A stretch of 64,000 nt of DNA from positions 12,243,001 to 12,307,000 of the forward strand of contig NC_066333.1 in assembly GCF_022539315.1 (NCBI RefSeq), in the 5' to 3' direction. The notes under the pieces are model-generated. The model saw only the letters and a program-made list of their open reading frames with translations. It was not told the origin of the DNA and did not search any database. Positions 47,860-59,773 of this stretch are shown one piece after another (positions within the stretch are counted from its first letter, which is position 1; the number at the start of each line of letters is the position of its first letter). The position numbers and the translations under genes were made by a program. The stretch comes from Serinus canaria (lineage: Eukaryota; Chordata; Aves; Passeriformes; Fringillidae).

Positions 47860-48540
47860 TGAGATTCAGCCTCCTGCCCCGAGCCCTTCAGCTCATGCAA
47901 TGCCTCTCTTTACAGCTTGCTTACAGATATATTTCAATTGGCAATATTCGAAATTTCCAAATGGAAAATAGCTCCTGGTGTGTGAATATGGCCAAATCAC
48001 AGGATGATTTTATTCCCACCAGTTGCTGCCATGCAGTATGAAATTACAGCTCGTATTACTCCATACCATGGCTTGCAGAAATTTGGACCAAAACTTTAAA
48101 AATATTAATGTGTATGCAAATGGAGTCTTGCACATAAATCAAGCACACACACTTAATAATCTGGTGCTTTGGCTTTATGAAACGATAGATCAAAGCAGAA
48201 CAAATGAGGAGATGGAACCCAAATTAACACATTAACTGAAACAGAGCCCTCTCAGATCCTGGAAACCACTCTCTGTCTGGGTGTCACATATCCAATTACA
48301 TTCCTCGTAACTCAAATGACAGAACAGACTGAGAGAAGTGAGGATGCCTATTCCTACTCATCACCAGCTACTCTTAGTAATTTTTTTCAGAGTACTAGTA
48401 ATTATCCTTAAAGGAGAACAATTAAAATCCAGTGTAATTGGAAGTCTGGTTATGATTACGGATGAGTCAAAGTGCTTTGGAAAAGGAACACAGAACTGTT
48501 TGGAGCTCCATTGGTATTTTATTAATCATGTCATTAAGAT
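47860..48540. promoter_or_regulatory. Candidate conserved non-coding element
   Basis: Long repeat-free block rich in homeodomain and POU-like words: TTAATGTGTATGCAAAT (48105), ACTAGTAATTATCC (48394), GAACAATTAAAATCC (48416), GGTTATGATTACGGATG (48449), TTATTAATCATGTCATTAAG (48519). Directly followed by an old DNA-transposon relic. Confidence 0.35.
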
Positions 48541-48567
48541 GGATACATGAAGTGGGTGTAGCTATAC

Positions 48568-48680
48568 GGTGGGATTTTCAAAAGCTCTCAGCACTAGCCA
48601 CACTCTGCTCCTAGTAAAGCTGGCAGGAATTTTATTCCTTGAGTGTAATGGGAGCAGAGTTACGCCAGAACGGGGCATTT
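48568..48680. mobile_element. Relic of a palindromic DNA transposon
   Basis: GGTGGGATTTTCAAAAGCTC, then CTCAGCACTAGCC and ACTCTGCTCC (48602-48611), later GGGAGCAGAGTTACGCC (about 48650-48666). ACTCTGCTCC and GGAGCAGAGT are reverse complements. I recognise this palindromic text (GATTTTCAAAAGCGCTCAGC-like ends, TGGGAGCAGAGTTAGGCC-like centre) from non-autonomous elements common in turtle, crocodile and bird genomes. The exact family name is not certain. The right end is decayed. Confidence 0.5.
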
Positions 48681-51029
48681 TTATAGCATCCAAACCTTAT
48701 TGTTCACAAGCAGCCAATTCTCTCGGCATTTCTTTAATTCCTTCTGGTGATCCCATAATCCTGACATTATTTCCCTGTCCCAGTGGCAGCCCCAGGACTG
48801 GAGGTGCTGCAATACCTTGAGCCTGGGGAAATACGGGGCAGAAATCTCCCTTTCCTCCCCACAGGGATGAGAACTGGTGGGAGCTTTGAGGATGGGGGGA
48901 TTTGGCCTGAGTTTGCTGCTGGGGGCAGAGTCACAGACTTGGCCTTACAGATCTCAAGAGTAACACACAGCAATTGGGAGCAGATGGTTGGCACCAGAGA
49001 GCAGCTTAAAGATACAGCACTGAGAGTGGAGAGCTGAAAAATAACAGGAGATTTATTTGTGGTCTCTGGTCCAGGGCTGTCTAAGAAATATAAGCAGTGG
49101 TTGGTACTTTCTGTTCGTCACAGCTAACGTGGGACCTTGAACCAAACAGATTTTGGCTTTCTCTTTTGCAAAACCAAAGCCTGATCTGGTAAGAATAAGT
49201 CTAAGCAAAGCATGACCCCCCTCACACTGCTCCTCTGATGTGGCTCCTTCAAGCACCAAAACTCCAAAGCAGGTCCTTAAGGAGGAGTGGGAACATACCT
49301 CAAAAACACAAAGCCCCAGATTTGAACACTTCCCAGGACTTTGCTCATGAATCTGTTTGCTGGCACTGGAAGCGTGGACTGAAAGGAAAGAAGGACAATC
49401 ATTTGTGCAAAAGAAAGGTCAAGGAGAAGCAGTGGGAATGCAGGAGTAGCTGTCTGCTCTGCCCACTGCTTTAGCCAGCTCTGCAGAAATCCCTCTGCAT
49501 CCATGGACAGCCTGGAAAAACACCCAGCCACACAGATAACTTGATGCTACGACTTTAAATTCTGCCATTTGTTTTGTGCAACAAAATCTTCATTTTAGGA
49601 ACCCACCTACTGAGATATTATTTATACCAGTCATACAAATGGCATTTAAAAGGTATCAAAGGCTCTCAGACAAAATCCAAAGAATACGCTGAAATGTTGT
49701 TCTAACAATTGAGAGGATTCCCTGCATAAGATGCTAAGATCTAAATTTTCATTTTGTAATTAAAAGGAAAAAAAAAATCTGCTTGTAATCCTCTTGAAAA
49801 GTGATCCCCTTGGACTGAACAGTCTTAATGCTTTACATGTGAAGGAAGCAAGGTAAGGCAGTGCTACACTGCATTTTGTTCTGTTGGAGGGAAGCTGGAA
49901 ATAATCTGGAGAAAAGATTATTTCCAACTTTCCAGCTCTTTTTCTATAATTAACAGGATGTAAGACATAACAAACAGAGGCTGAAGAAAACCACAAACTC
50001 TCCATATGGGGTTCAGTTCCTGTTTACTAGTATCCTGTTTACAGCATAGTCTTTGATGGTCAGATAATCAGGCCTCTCATGTTCCCAGAATGACCACACT
50101 TATTCTGTACTTATTTAAGGCTGGGAAGACTTTTTAATAAAAAAATATGTCAAGGAAACAAAGCAGAGAGATTATAACAATATGCATCACTACGGAAATA
50201 CCAGAGTCATTGTTATAGAATAGAGAATTACCAAATACCCTTTTGTGTGAAAACAGAAGGATGATGTGAGTTGCCAGTTCAAAGGGAGGCGAGGAACAAA
50301 GTCCTTTCCCTCCTGCTGCTGCCCTGGCCCACGTCTGGGTCGTGTCACTCAGGTGGAGGAAGGAGAAGTACCCAATTCCCAGGACAGTTCCCATTGCTGG
50401 CCAAGGGCTCCCTTGGGCAGGTGCTGCTTCCCAACCTGCCCTGCTCAGCTCCAGGCACAAGGAGGACAAGGGGGTTCAGCTGCAGCTCTGGATTCTGCTT
50501 TGCTCCTCTTAAACAGCTCAGAGCATGGCCCATCCAGCACGGGCTGGAGGTAAACCTGAATGGCACCAGAACAAGCAAAACCAAACCATCCTTACACTGG
50601 GCAGAAGCAATTCCCACCTTGTTGTGCCCAGCTCTCTTTTGGCTGAAGAGTGAAGTGCAGAACCTGTCCCAAATAATAAAAATTTGCAGTACCAGCTCCT
50701 CCTGTGATGTTCCTGGGCCCTTGGGCATAAAGCTGGGCTTTGGAGACAGTTCTTTTCCAGCTGTGACCTGGACTGGACCACAGCTCTGTGGGTGGTTCTG
50801 AACTTGGGAAAACCACAGCAACCTGGGGTCACTAAAACAGGAGTCACCTCTTGCTCTGATGTCATCATCTTCCACCACCACAAAATAATATACCCTCCTC
50901 TCTACACAGCTTCTTTCCCTTTCTTTGTCACACACAACTTTTAGAAACCTCATTCTACTTGGCACAGACCAAATTTTTGTCATGTTTTTGTCACAAATTC
51001 AACACCACTGATTTAATTGCAAGCTTTTT
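48681..51029. other. Intergenic, nothing recognised
   Basis: Overlapping open frames at 50270-50980 on both strands have no domain and mirror one another's frames. No gene, RNA or named repeat. Confidence 0.55.
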
Positions 51030-51480
51030 TTTACACTGCTGGTTGTGTACGCAGTGTACAGAATGTACAAAAATGGGAATTTATATTTTTTTAGTTGAAA
51101 GGAGGGTTTAGGAGTAGAGAGGCCTGTTGTAGGAGAGCTTCCTATTTTCATTTCTTCTTTTGAACTTATGTGTTATGAGAGCAATAATTCAGAGAAATTA
51201 CACTTGGCAATCAAGGTTTTCTCATCACTTTGCATGCACTAAGAAAAGTTGCTAGTGTTTAAGTAAATAAAATTAAGAATGATTACTAGATAGTCGCTGA
51301 GAAAACATTGTATGACAGCTTTTATCTCTAAGAGAACTAAGGTTTTGTTATAAATAAAACTGCTGAAATTATGCATTGCAAACAAATAAGGTTTTGCTTA
51401 TTTAGATTTTTCTTCTGATAATTTTTTTTCATAAATACCTTTTCATTTTGCTTTTAAATCTTTTCAGAGTTTAAAATGGT
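51030..51480. promoter_or_regulatory. Candidate conserved AT-rich element
   Basis: Repeat-free, AT-rich text starting with three GTGTAC-like words at 9-bp spacing (51045, 51054, 51063). It contains AAGTAAATAAAATTAAG (FOX/homeodomain-like, 51260), AATGATTACTAGATAG, ATGCATTGCAAACAAATAAG and CTTATTTAGATTTTTC. Confidence 0.3.
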
Positions 51481-53439
51481 TTACATCCTAAGCCACATTG
51501 CCATACCAGATTTACTGATGTCATCTATTTGCTTTCTACATTGAATGTAAAAAAGGACAGCCCACCAAAAAGTCAGGGGAATTAATCTCTTGAGATAACC
51601 TGAAAGTCTAACCCTTACAGGGTTCTGCCTGTATCAGCTAAAATCAGGTGAATTTGTAGGCTATCATTCTTCCAGCCCATTATAACACTCTTTGGATCCA
51701 TTTATTTATTTATTCTCCCCAAAGAGCATCACTCAATATCTTGTGAAAGAAGAGGAAAGTCCCCATGACTCACAGAAACACCTTAATTAGTGCAGCTGGA
51801 AAGGAGTGCCGGTCAGGATACGCTTCCTCGGGGACATGGGCTCCTGGGAAAATGGCCAGGGTTTAAAAATTTCTTGGAAAAAGATGGAAAACAGATGGAA
51901 ACTTTTTCAACACTACTGTTTTGGTATGTAAATTCTTTCAGAGCTCCTGAAGAGGCTGAGATTAAAAACTTCAGAACATAGTTAATTAACGGTGATAATC
52001 TTAATATAGTTTGCACCATAAATATACCTGGCCTTTAACCCAGGAATAAAAGAGATGTTTGGAGGGGTATCATGGGTGTGGGAGATTTCAATCTTGTTTA
52101 GCCTGAGGTTTATCTCAAGAACTGTCTTGAGCCAAGATCTCCTTTCACAGTCTCCTGGTTCATACCACTATAAACGAGGCAAGAATCTGGCTCAAAAATT
52201 TTATCAGGTTTAATATCATCATAATTACAAACAGCCCATTACTCTCAGTAATTACAGCACAGAGATGGAAGTTTAACTCCATCCTTGCTCAGAGATGTTA
52301 CACCTCTAGGTGATGCCTGTGGCACATGTTCATCCATCTATTCCACCCAACATTCCCTAGGGCAAAGGTGACTTTAAGGCATGTTGAGGACATCCCTTTG
52401 GAGCAGAGCCCCTTCAGACAAGGACTTGGAAATGTGATTTTTCAGGAAGAATTAATAAAGCTGGTTTTGAGAGCTCTCCATACCTGAGAGCCAGGAAGCT
52501 CCATAATCAAATAACATTCCCAAGGGCTTTTCAGCCTGCAGGAAAATGATTTAATTTCACTCAATTGCTCCTTAACCATGAGAAAGTCTTAATGATGTGT
52601 TGGTCAAACACTGTCACTGGTTCAGCACAAGGTTGGATAGGTCAAACACGGGCACCATTTCATGACCCTGGCTCAGGGCTCAGGGAGCTCAGTGCCACCT
52701 TCCTCACTCAGGTGCTGCTCACAGCAGCTCAGCATTGTTCATCAAGGTCAAATGAGTCACTTGGCACCTCTGCAAGTCAGCAGGAGATGGGACAATAAAG
52801 GCCAGTCCCAACTGCCTTGATGCAACCAGATGAAGGTGCTTTCTGCACCACAAACACACCACAGCTGAGAAACCTCTTACCAGGCTGTGAGTTCCTATGA
52901 AAATACAGCTCTTTTGGGGGTATTTTATTCTGGGGCCCTGGAATACCAAAGATCTCTCAATGTTTTTAAGGGACAAACAATTTGACTTTGCTGTCCTGAG
53001 CTCTGTAGAATCCATCTTAAAAGTTCAGCCATCTGCCTGCCACGGGCCATGAGCAGCTGCCTTTTAGCAGAAAGTGAGGATTGGTCATTGTTTTATTATT
53101 ATTGAACACCCTTTATGTTGATAATAAATCACTTTAACAACCTTGTCGCTGCAAGGCCCCGACAAACCCGCTATTGCACAAGTTCCACCCTCTCAATCCA
53201 AGAGTTTTGGGGGACACCACTGCCCCAGTTTCAGCTCACTGTGCTATCTATATCCTTTAACAACACAATCCCCTGGCCAGGAGCTTCCAGGAGGTGCAAA
53301 AACCTCCTCAGTGCTCATTTCCTGAGGTGCCAGAAGGCCAGGTCTTCAGCTGAGATATTCATCACCGAGCCATGGTTTTCTCAGTGAAACTGCTCTCCAA
53401 GAAATCCTTCTCATGGTGCCTTGTTGAGATTTTTTCTAT
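51481..53439. other. Intergenic, nothing recognised
   Basis: A short TTTA repeat at about 51701-51712. No gene or named transposon. Confidence 0.6.
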
Positions 53440-53720
53440 TCTCTTCAGTTATCAAAGAAGAATAAATATGAAGTAGAATTGGTCAATACTTTTTAATGTG
53501 GTTTCTTTTTATTGCTGGAATATTCTGCTTTGCCCAAACAGATATAGTTGGGAGGGGTGGGACGGCTTCAGTAGATTTTTTTCATTTCAATTATTCTTCT
53601 AAAAAACAATGGCTTTGAAATGGTCAAAGAAGCTTTCTTTGACATTTTCAGAACTGAATAAAATCTCCTTTATTTGAAGCAGCTTTTAATTTTCAAATAT
53701 AAGTTGACTTATCACCAAAA
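53440..53720. promoter_or_regulatory. Candidate element with TCF/LEF-type inverted sites
   Basis: GTCAAAGAA (53623-53631) and TTCTTTGAC (53635-53643) are perfect 9-bp arms around GCT, giving two opposed CTTTGA cores. A third, CTTTGAA, lies at 53613-53619. The surroundings are AT-rich and repeat-free. Use by TCF/LEF is inference. Confidence 0.3.
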
Positions 53721-54279
53721 AAATCTAAAGACAGAGATGAGTGGTTTTCTCTTGTGGTATGGGAAAAACATCTGAAACCTTAAAAGGTCTCAAGGTACAA
53801 TGAACCCATGTTCTGCTGAATTCTAAGACTCGATATAAACTGTATATACTGTGGATTAACTGACAGAGCTATGGTTTCCAGAATATACCAACAAACCAAA
53901 ATCTAACCTACTAACTATGAGATATATTGACAATAATTGCATTAAAGTGAAATTTCCTTGATTGAAATTAGTGCCAAAGCATTCAGTGAGCTGAAAAGAC
54001 TGGTCTGGACATATCACACCCAGCTTTTTCTCAGGAGCAGACCTTGCAGAAAGAGCCACTGGGTTCAATCTGATCTGGTTCTACTCTCACCATCATTCCT
54101 GGCTCCTCCACTCCAGCTGGGACAACTTCACCTCTGAAAAGCCCAAAGAAAAAAATCTTCAGTTGTGCTAAGATGATTTCAAGGGATTGGAGCTAGAACA
54201 GGAAAATGGGCCCTTTGTGACTGAGAATGTGACCAAGAACAGAAATCAGGAGAAAGGAACAAAACCCCCTCGTGCCTCT
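53721..54279. other. Intergenic, nothing recognised
   Basis: Unique sequence, no gene or repeat identified. Confidence 0.6.
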
Positions 54280-54845
54280 CCAAAGTGAGCGGTGTTTAAA
54301 TATCAGCCATCAGCCTCTGCCCATCAAGGGCTCACTCGAGTGGTGCAAATATGTCTTTTAGTCAAGTATTAACCCTACTAGAGAGGGGTTTACAACAGAG
54401 AAGTGGTCAATCAAGCTCTCTGCTCAGATAACAGCTCTCCACCACGCGCTCCCTTGGGAGCAGCCCTCAAACAACACATCAGATCTCCTAGGTAACTGCA
54501 GCACTAGATGAGAGCTGTTTTATTAGTTTCCTAATTAAATCTCACAAACTTCATAGCAGTGACAGACTCCTGGTTATCTCTGCTGCAGAAATTCAGATGG
54601 GATGCCAGAGGGAAAGGATGGGGCCGCTCCTCTTATTGCCTGCCAAGATTTTGTGCTACCGGTTACACTCGTCAATCTCTATCTGGAGCAGTTAACAGCT
54701 ATAAAGAATTCATTAAAAGGGCTGAGATTTATTAGAGGCTCCTCAAGCTCATTAAGGATGCTGATGAAATGTGGAGCCCTTGAATCCACACGCCATCTAA
54801 GAAATGCTCAAGCAGAGCCTATCAAGTTTTGGCAGAGAGGGGGAA
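54280..54845. promoter_or_regulatory. Candidate conserved non-coding element
   Basis: Repeat-free block with CpGs and clustered motif words: GTTTAAATATCAGCC, GTCAAGTATTAACCC (54362), TTAGTTTCCTAATTAAATC (54524), CTGGTTATCTCTGC, GAATTCATTAAAAGGGC (54707). It ends at a T15 run (54850-54864). An open frame of 96 codons at 54602 shows no domain. Confidence 0.35.
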
Positions 54846-57800
54846 CAATTTTTTTTTTTTTTTCCTCAGAATTTTTTCCCCCAGAAAAGTAAAATCTAAG
54901 CCACAGTTCTAATTTTTGTTATCATTGTTAGAAATTATGTTTTTCAGCTGCGTCTGCTTCCTCCAACCCCACTCATGAATACAAAATGACAGCAAGATTT
55001 GGGTGTTGCACAGCCAGAAAGACGGGAGGGAGATAAGAAATATTAGAATTTGGTATAAAATGTGGGAAAAGCAATAAAAAGGGGGAATTAGAGGGCTCAA
55101 GTAACAACTGCCGTGGAAAAACCAACTTCCCCCTCAAAATACCTCCAGTGAAATACTGGAATAACTAAAAATAGTGAAAACATGTTTGTTTTCCTCTGTT
55201 TTCTGCAGGAATTTCAACTGTTTAAACATTTAAGTTACACTCAAAGCTCAGAAGGTTTTGGACTGAACAATATCTTTAGATTTTCAACTAAGCTTTTAAT
55301 TTTCCCTTTTCCATGAAAAAAAGGCATGTGCAAAAAACAAAACAAAACAAAAAAAAAAGGCAGGTACTTTCTGCAGAATTATTTTGTCTCTGAAGAAATC
55401 CTCGAAAACATTGACCTCTGAAAATGCCAGATGTAATTGGAAGAAAGGAGGGGAAGAAACAGATGAAAGGAAATGTGGAAAATTTTCACCCCATTGGAGC
55501 TGTAAAAATGAGGCAGAGGAGATGCCAGGGGCAGCCTTGCCTTTAGCCCATCTCCAAAGCTGAGCACACTCAGCTCATCCCTCCTGCACATTACTGAGCT
55601 CAGCCAATACAGGCAGAATGAGCCCCAGACAAGCTTCTGGAAGGAGAGGAAAAACCCCCAAGCTGCTCTCCTTTAAAGCAAGCATTGGCAGAGTTTAGCT
55701 CAGCAGTGACCTCCAGCCCAGCTTGGTGTGAGATATTTTCTACAGGGCCTTGTAAAGGCAGCAGCTCTGCCTCAGACAGCTTTTCCTCTGGTATAAGGAC
55801 TGAGATGCCAAAGGCACGGGGAGTTTCTGTGGCCAAATGAAATTAATTCTGTGCCTCACCAGGCCTCCCCCCCAGGGAGGGATTACAGCCCAGGTAATAA
55901 GAGACATTCTCTAACGAGTATGCATGTGAGAAAGAGCAGAGTCTGTGTGCAGGGGGCTGGATTTGGGAGTGCTGTCACCCCATGCAGGGGCAGCCCAGCC
56001 CATGGTGGCACGTGCAGGGCTGGAGATGAGCATGCAAACGACAGAGACTTCCCTGAGTGCCAAAAGTTTGTGTTTGCTGCATTTTGTATATCTGGGAATG
56101 CAAATAGGGCTGAGAAAATGGTGCTTTGCATCTCGATGGAGATAGAAATCTGAGGTTCCCACAGATTTGTTCACATTCAGGCCGTTCTAGAGACGTATGG
56201 AAATACCCCATAAACTTATGCTGTAACAGGAGAAATGTCAACAGAAACCTTACCAAACACATCAGGAGAACATGAGCCTACAATGCCTTCTTTTCTTAGT
56301 CCTCCCCCACTTTTATATTGAAATAAATGCCTATTCCTCTAGGTTTATGCACATTCTGCTCTTTTCTTTTTCTTTTAAATCAGTGTCAGCAGAACAAATA
56401 ACCTCCCTGACCAACACCTAACAGGTCAACACCTATTTCAAGAGGATTTCTTCTGACCAGCAGCAACAACCAGAGAAGAGTTGTTTGTATGTTGAGAGAA
56501 GGAGCCTTGTCCATGTAACCAACAGAGCAAAGCCAGGGCTGACCCAAGCAGATCAGCACCCAAACAAACCCAGAAAACATTAGTGGGGAATCTAAAATTC
56601 CCAGGACAATCAGTGTTCATGTGTGAGATCTCCCTTGGCAAGGCAAACACGTGTCCCTGCAATCCACACACGGAACACGTGAAGAGTCTCTGCCAAACAA
56701 AGCCCTAACAAGTTCTTGCAATGCCAGTGACTAAGACTTACCTGAGTTAGATAAGGCAGGGAAGCCTAATTTGAACTCAGAACCCACCTGAGGAAGGGAT
56801 GGGTTTGTGCTGCTTTGGCTGCTGTTTCCAGGAGCAGAGCTGCACGTCCTGCCCCTCTCCCTGCTGTCAGGAGAACCAGGGGACAGAGTTTCCATCAGCA
56901 CAGAGACTCCTCAGTGCCCATCAGTGATGCTGTCCAGAGGGGAGACTGAGCAGGAGCCAACAACACCTGGGAAATGGTGGGGATCACTGCAGAGAGCCCC
57001 TGGTCCTGCAGACACACAGCACTTGGGTGCAGGTGCAGGCACAGGGCATTGAGCTGTGGTACTGCCCTGCTTTGCCCTGGATCACAAACCCAGCAGTCTC
57101 TAGAGGCTGATCAATCCCAAAACTCAGACTGCTTCTTGCTGTGCAGCAAGTCACTGCAGAGATCCAGCCCTTTCCACCCTGCACACAGAAAGTCAGTGAC
57201 AAAGTCAGCCCAAACTGCTCTCATTTTCTAATTCTCTGCTTAAACTGCAGAAGAGCCTCGATCCCTCCTGCTGCAGGGTGGGTGGCTCAGACTCACAGAT
57301 ATTTATGCATTTCCTTATGGGTTTTTTAAGTGTGTGTGCCTTTCTTGGAAAGAGCGTGATGGAAAAGCCACTGGTCCATCTCCCCATGTCTCACTGCTGA
57401 AGAAAAACAGTGGCAGCACATTAAAGACTCAGCTGAGCTGCACTGGGGACCCAGAAACCCTCAGGCAATCAGGAAAACAGTTTGTGGTTTTGTGCCTTCA
57501 AGTAATACTAGCACCAAAACTTTTATGCACTTCTCTCAAAAGGAGTGGAACTCCAAACCTCTGGGCTCTCTTCTCTACAAAGTTCAAGACATTTATGCTC
57601 TAGAACCACCTGGAAAAAATTGCCTGTGAGTTACAGCTGTGCTTTCCTCAGGAAAAGAGACACCAGCCTTTACCCTGTATTTCTCTTTAGCAATATCAGT
57701 GATCTAGGTGAAGACACTGTTATGCCAGCATGGATTAGTTACACAATCACTGCTTGTGGAGGGTGTGGGAAGCTCATTACATCCCTACAACTGAGAGCAA

Positions 57801-57944
57801 AAAGATAGAGAGGAGGTTTTTTTAATCCCAAAGACTCCAAACAGTCATAAATACAGCCAGCTCTGGAGCCCACCAAGCAAGCAGGTGAAAATACATCAAC
57901 AGCAGCATTTACTGTAACAAGTCTCTTTTTTCCCCTCCAGACAT
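54846..57944. other. Intergenic, nothing recognised
   Basis: A T-run at 54850-54864 and a CAAAA repeat near 55336-55358. No gene or named transposon. Confidence 0.6.
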
Positions 57945-58390
57945 TTCTGCTCATTCAAAATGTGCAGCGATAAATCAAATTAGATCAAATACAACTGTCT
58001 GAAAGGAAGCCACACAATAATCACTTTTGAATTTTCCCACCCTTCTCCCATAAAAAGCCAGTGCAGTATTACAGAAAGTTAATGTGTGCATCTTGCCCAT
58101 TATATCTGGCTTGAAACTGTACAAAATGACATCTGATAGCAGCTTGTATGGACAAGCTCTTATTATACATAATTACTCAACAAGGTCTATCCTAAATCAG
58201 TTAATGATCGGCAACAGACAGAAATTTACTGGTATTCCCTGACTTTGCATATTATGGGAGTAGTTTTTAATATTAAAAAGTTCATATCATTCCTACCACT
58301 CTTTGATTTACCACTGATGAAGTGAAAGTAAAATCTGATTACGTTAATTGAGCGTGTTGTCAGATTGTCACTTTTCTCCTTTTTAATTGC
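57945..58390. promoter_or_regulatory. Candidate conserved non-coding element
   Basis: Repeat-free, AT-rich sequence with CACACAATAATCAC (SOX/homeodomain-like, 58011), ATACATAATTACTC (58166), CAGTTAATGATCGGC (58198), ACTTTGCATATTATGGG (58240), and GATTACGTTAATTGAGCG (58337). No coding frame. Confidence 0.35.
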
Positions 58391-59099
58391 CTCCCTCTCC
58401 TACAAGCCACATTTTCAGCCCCACATCCCACTTTGCATGCCTGGTTTTCCCATGTGCAGTGCCACAGAACTGGTTGCTCCCTGAGTTTCCCCGAGCTGCA
58501 GGATCTCTCGGGGTAGCAGGGATGCCAGGTGGAGCCCTGAGCTCCCTGGGAACACCTGACAGGGGTTTGTATTTCCTGCTGCAGGGGCAGAGCAGTGCAA
58601 AAGTAGGAAATTGTTAGAAAACACGAAGGGCAGCATTTCTGAGGCTGTGTGTGATGGTTTGTGCTGTCACAGGGGTTACAGACTCCTCCTGTAGCCTAAT
58701 GGGAGGAATTAATAATTCCTCGTGTGTGCGTGTGTGTGCTTCAGCAACTCTAACACAAAACAGAATAAAAACTGTCTCAAAGCTCTGTGTGGCAATTCAA
58801 GGGGTGGTTTTACATTCTCAGGGGTTATTTAGAACTTCTCTTTCCAAGCTGCTGAGCAGCTTTTCCCCACTCTGAGGAGCAGTGTGTGTGTTTTACCGTG
58901 AGCTTGCTCCTGCAAGGTGGGAATCTGTGCAGAGCTGAGCAGCAAGAGGCAGGAGCAGACCCAGCAAAACATTTCACCTCCTTCCCTCTCTGAATCCCCA
59001 AACCACGCAGAAAGAATTCTCAGAGTAATTGAATTGTACTCTGAACTTACCCAACACAGTTTTAAGTTTCTTGAGACCTCCTTGATTTCCACAAAACGC
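58391..59099. other. Intergenic, nothing recognised
   Basis: A short GT/CGTG run at 58718-58739. No gene. Confidence 0.6.
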
Positions 59100-59290
59100 T
59101 GAAATCCGCCTGGGAGTTAATCAAGGGGTTAATTAGTTAGGTAGTCCCCTTACACCCCCGCTCTATTCATTTGTTTTAGGTGAAGTTACACCTAGTTTTA
59201 AACTGCCACTGTAGGAGAGTCCCAACTTGTTTTGCTATCAGTTGGCTTTGATAATTTGCCAGGGAGTTAATCCTGCCTGACATGCAGCTC
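59100..59290. promoter_or_regulatory. Candidate element with opposed CACCT boxes
   Basis: Three GTTAAT words (59116, 59128, 59266) and the interrupted palindrome TAGGTGAAGTTACACCTA (59177-59194). The latter has two opposed CACCT cores, a layout described for ZEB-type repressors and, loosely, for T-box sites. Repeat-free. Confidence 0.3.
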
Positions 59291-59732
59291 ACAGCTCACC
59301 TGTGCTTTATCAAAGCAGTTCCCTCTGCTTCAAGAGTGGGGAGTGCAACCCTGCCCAGGGTTGTTGCAGCCCTGGAAAAAACACTTTGTAAATGATTCTG
59401 CATGTGCTTTTAAATGTTTTTTGTTTTTTTTTTTCCCTTCAGGACTTTTGTCTCTCACATTACAGCTCTGGCTGTGTTTATAGAGTCACCTTCTGTCCCA
59501 GAAATTTGTGGGATTTGGGAGGGTGGCTTCATTGAGAACACAAACACATTTGCTGACAGTGTAATTACTCCCTTCCCCAGATTTTTCCCCTTGCTTTCTT
59601 AAATGCAGGACACCTACAGCCACGATGGCAATATATCACTTGCCTGTAGCACAGCTTTCTTTCCCCTGTAAAGTGTTAATGAAGTTCCTGTCCTTGTTCC
59701 TCAGTAATTGTAAAAGCATGTTGGGTAATATA

Positions 59733-59773
59733 CTGGCCACACTTTATTAAAGCACTGGCCACACTTTATTAAA
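59733..59773 (+). repeat. Tandem duplication, 22-bp period
   Basis: CTGGCCACACTTTATTAAA occurs at 59733 and 59755, identical, separated by GCA. Confidence 0.9.

Noticed and set aside
50271..50983. Open frames of 176 and 212 codons on opposite strands
   Set aside because: Mirror-image frames of one another with no domain; a compositional effect.
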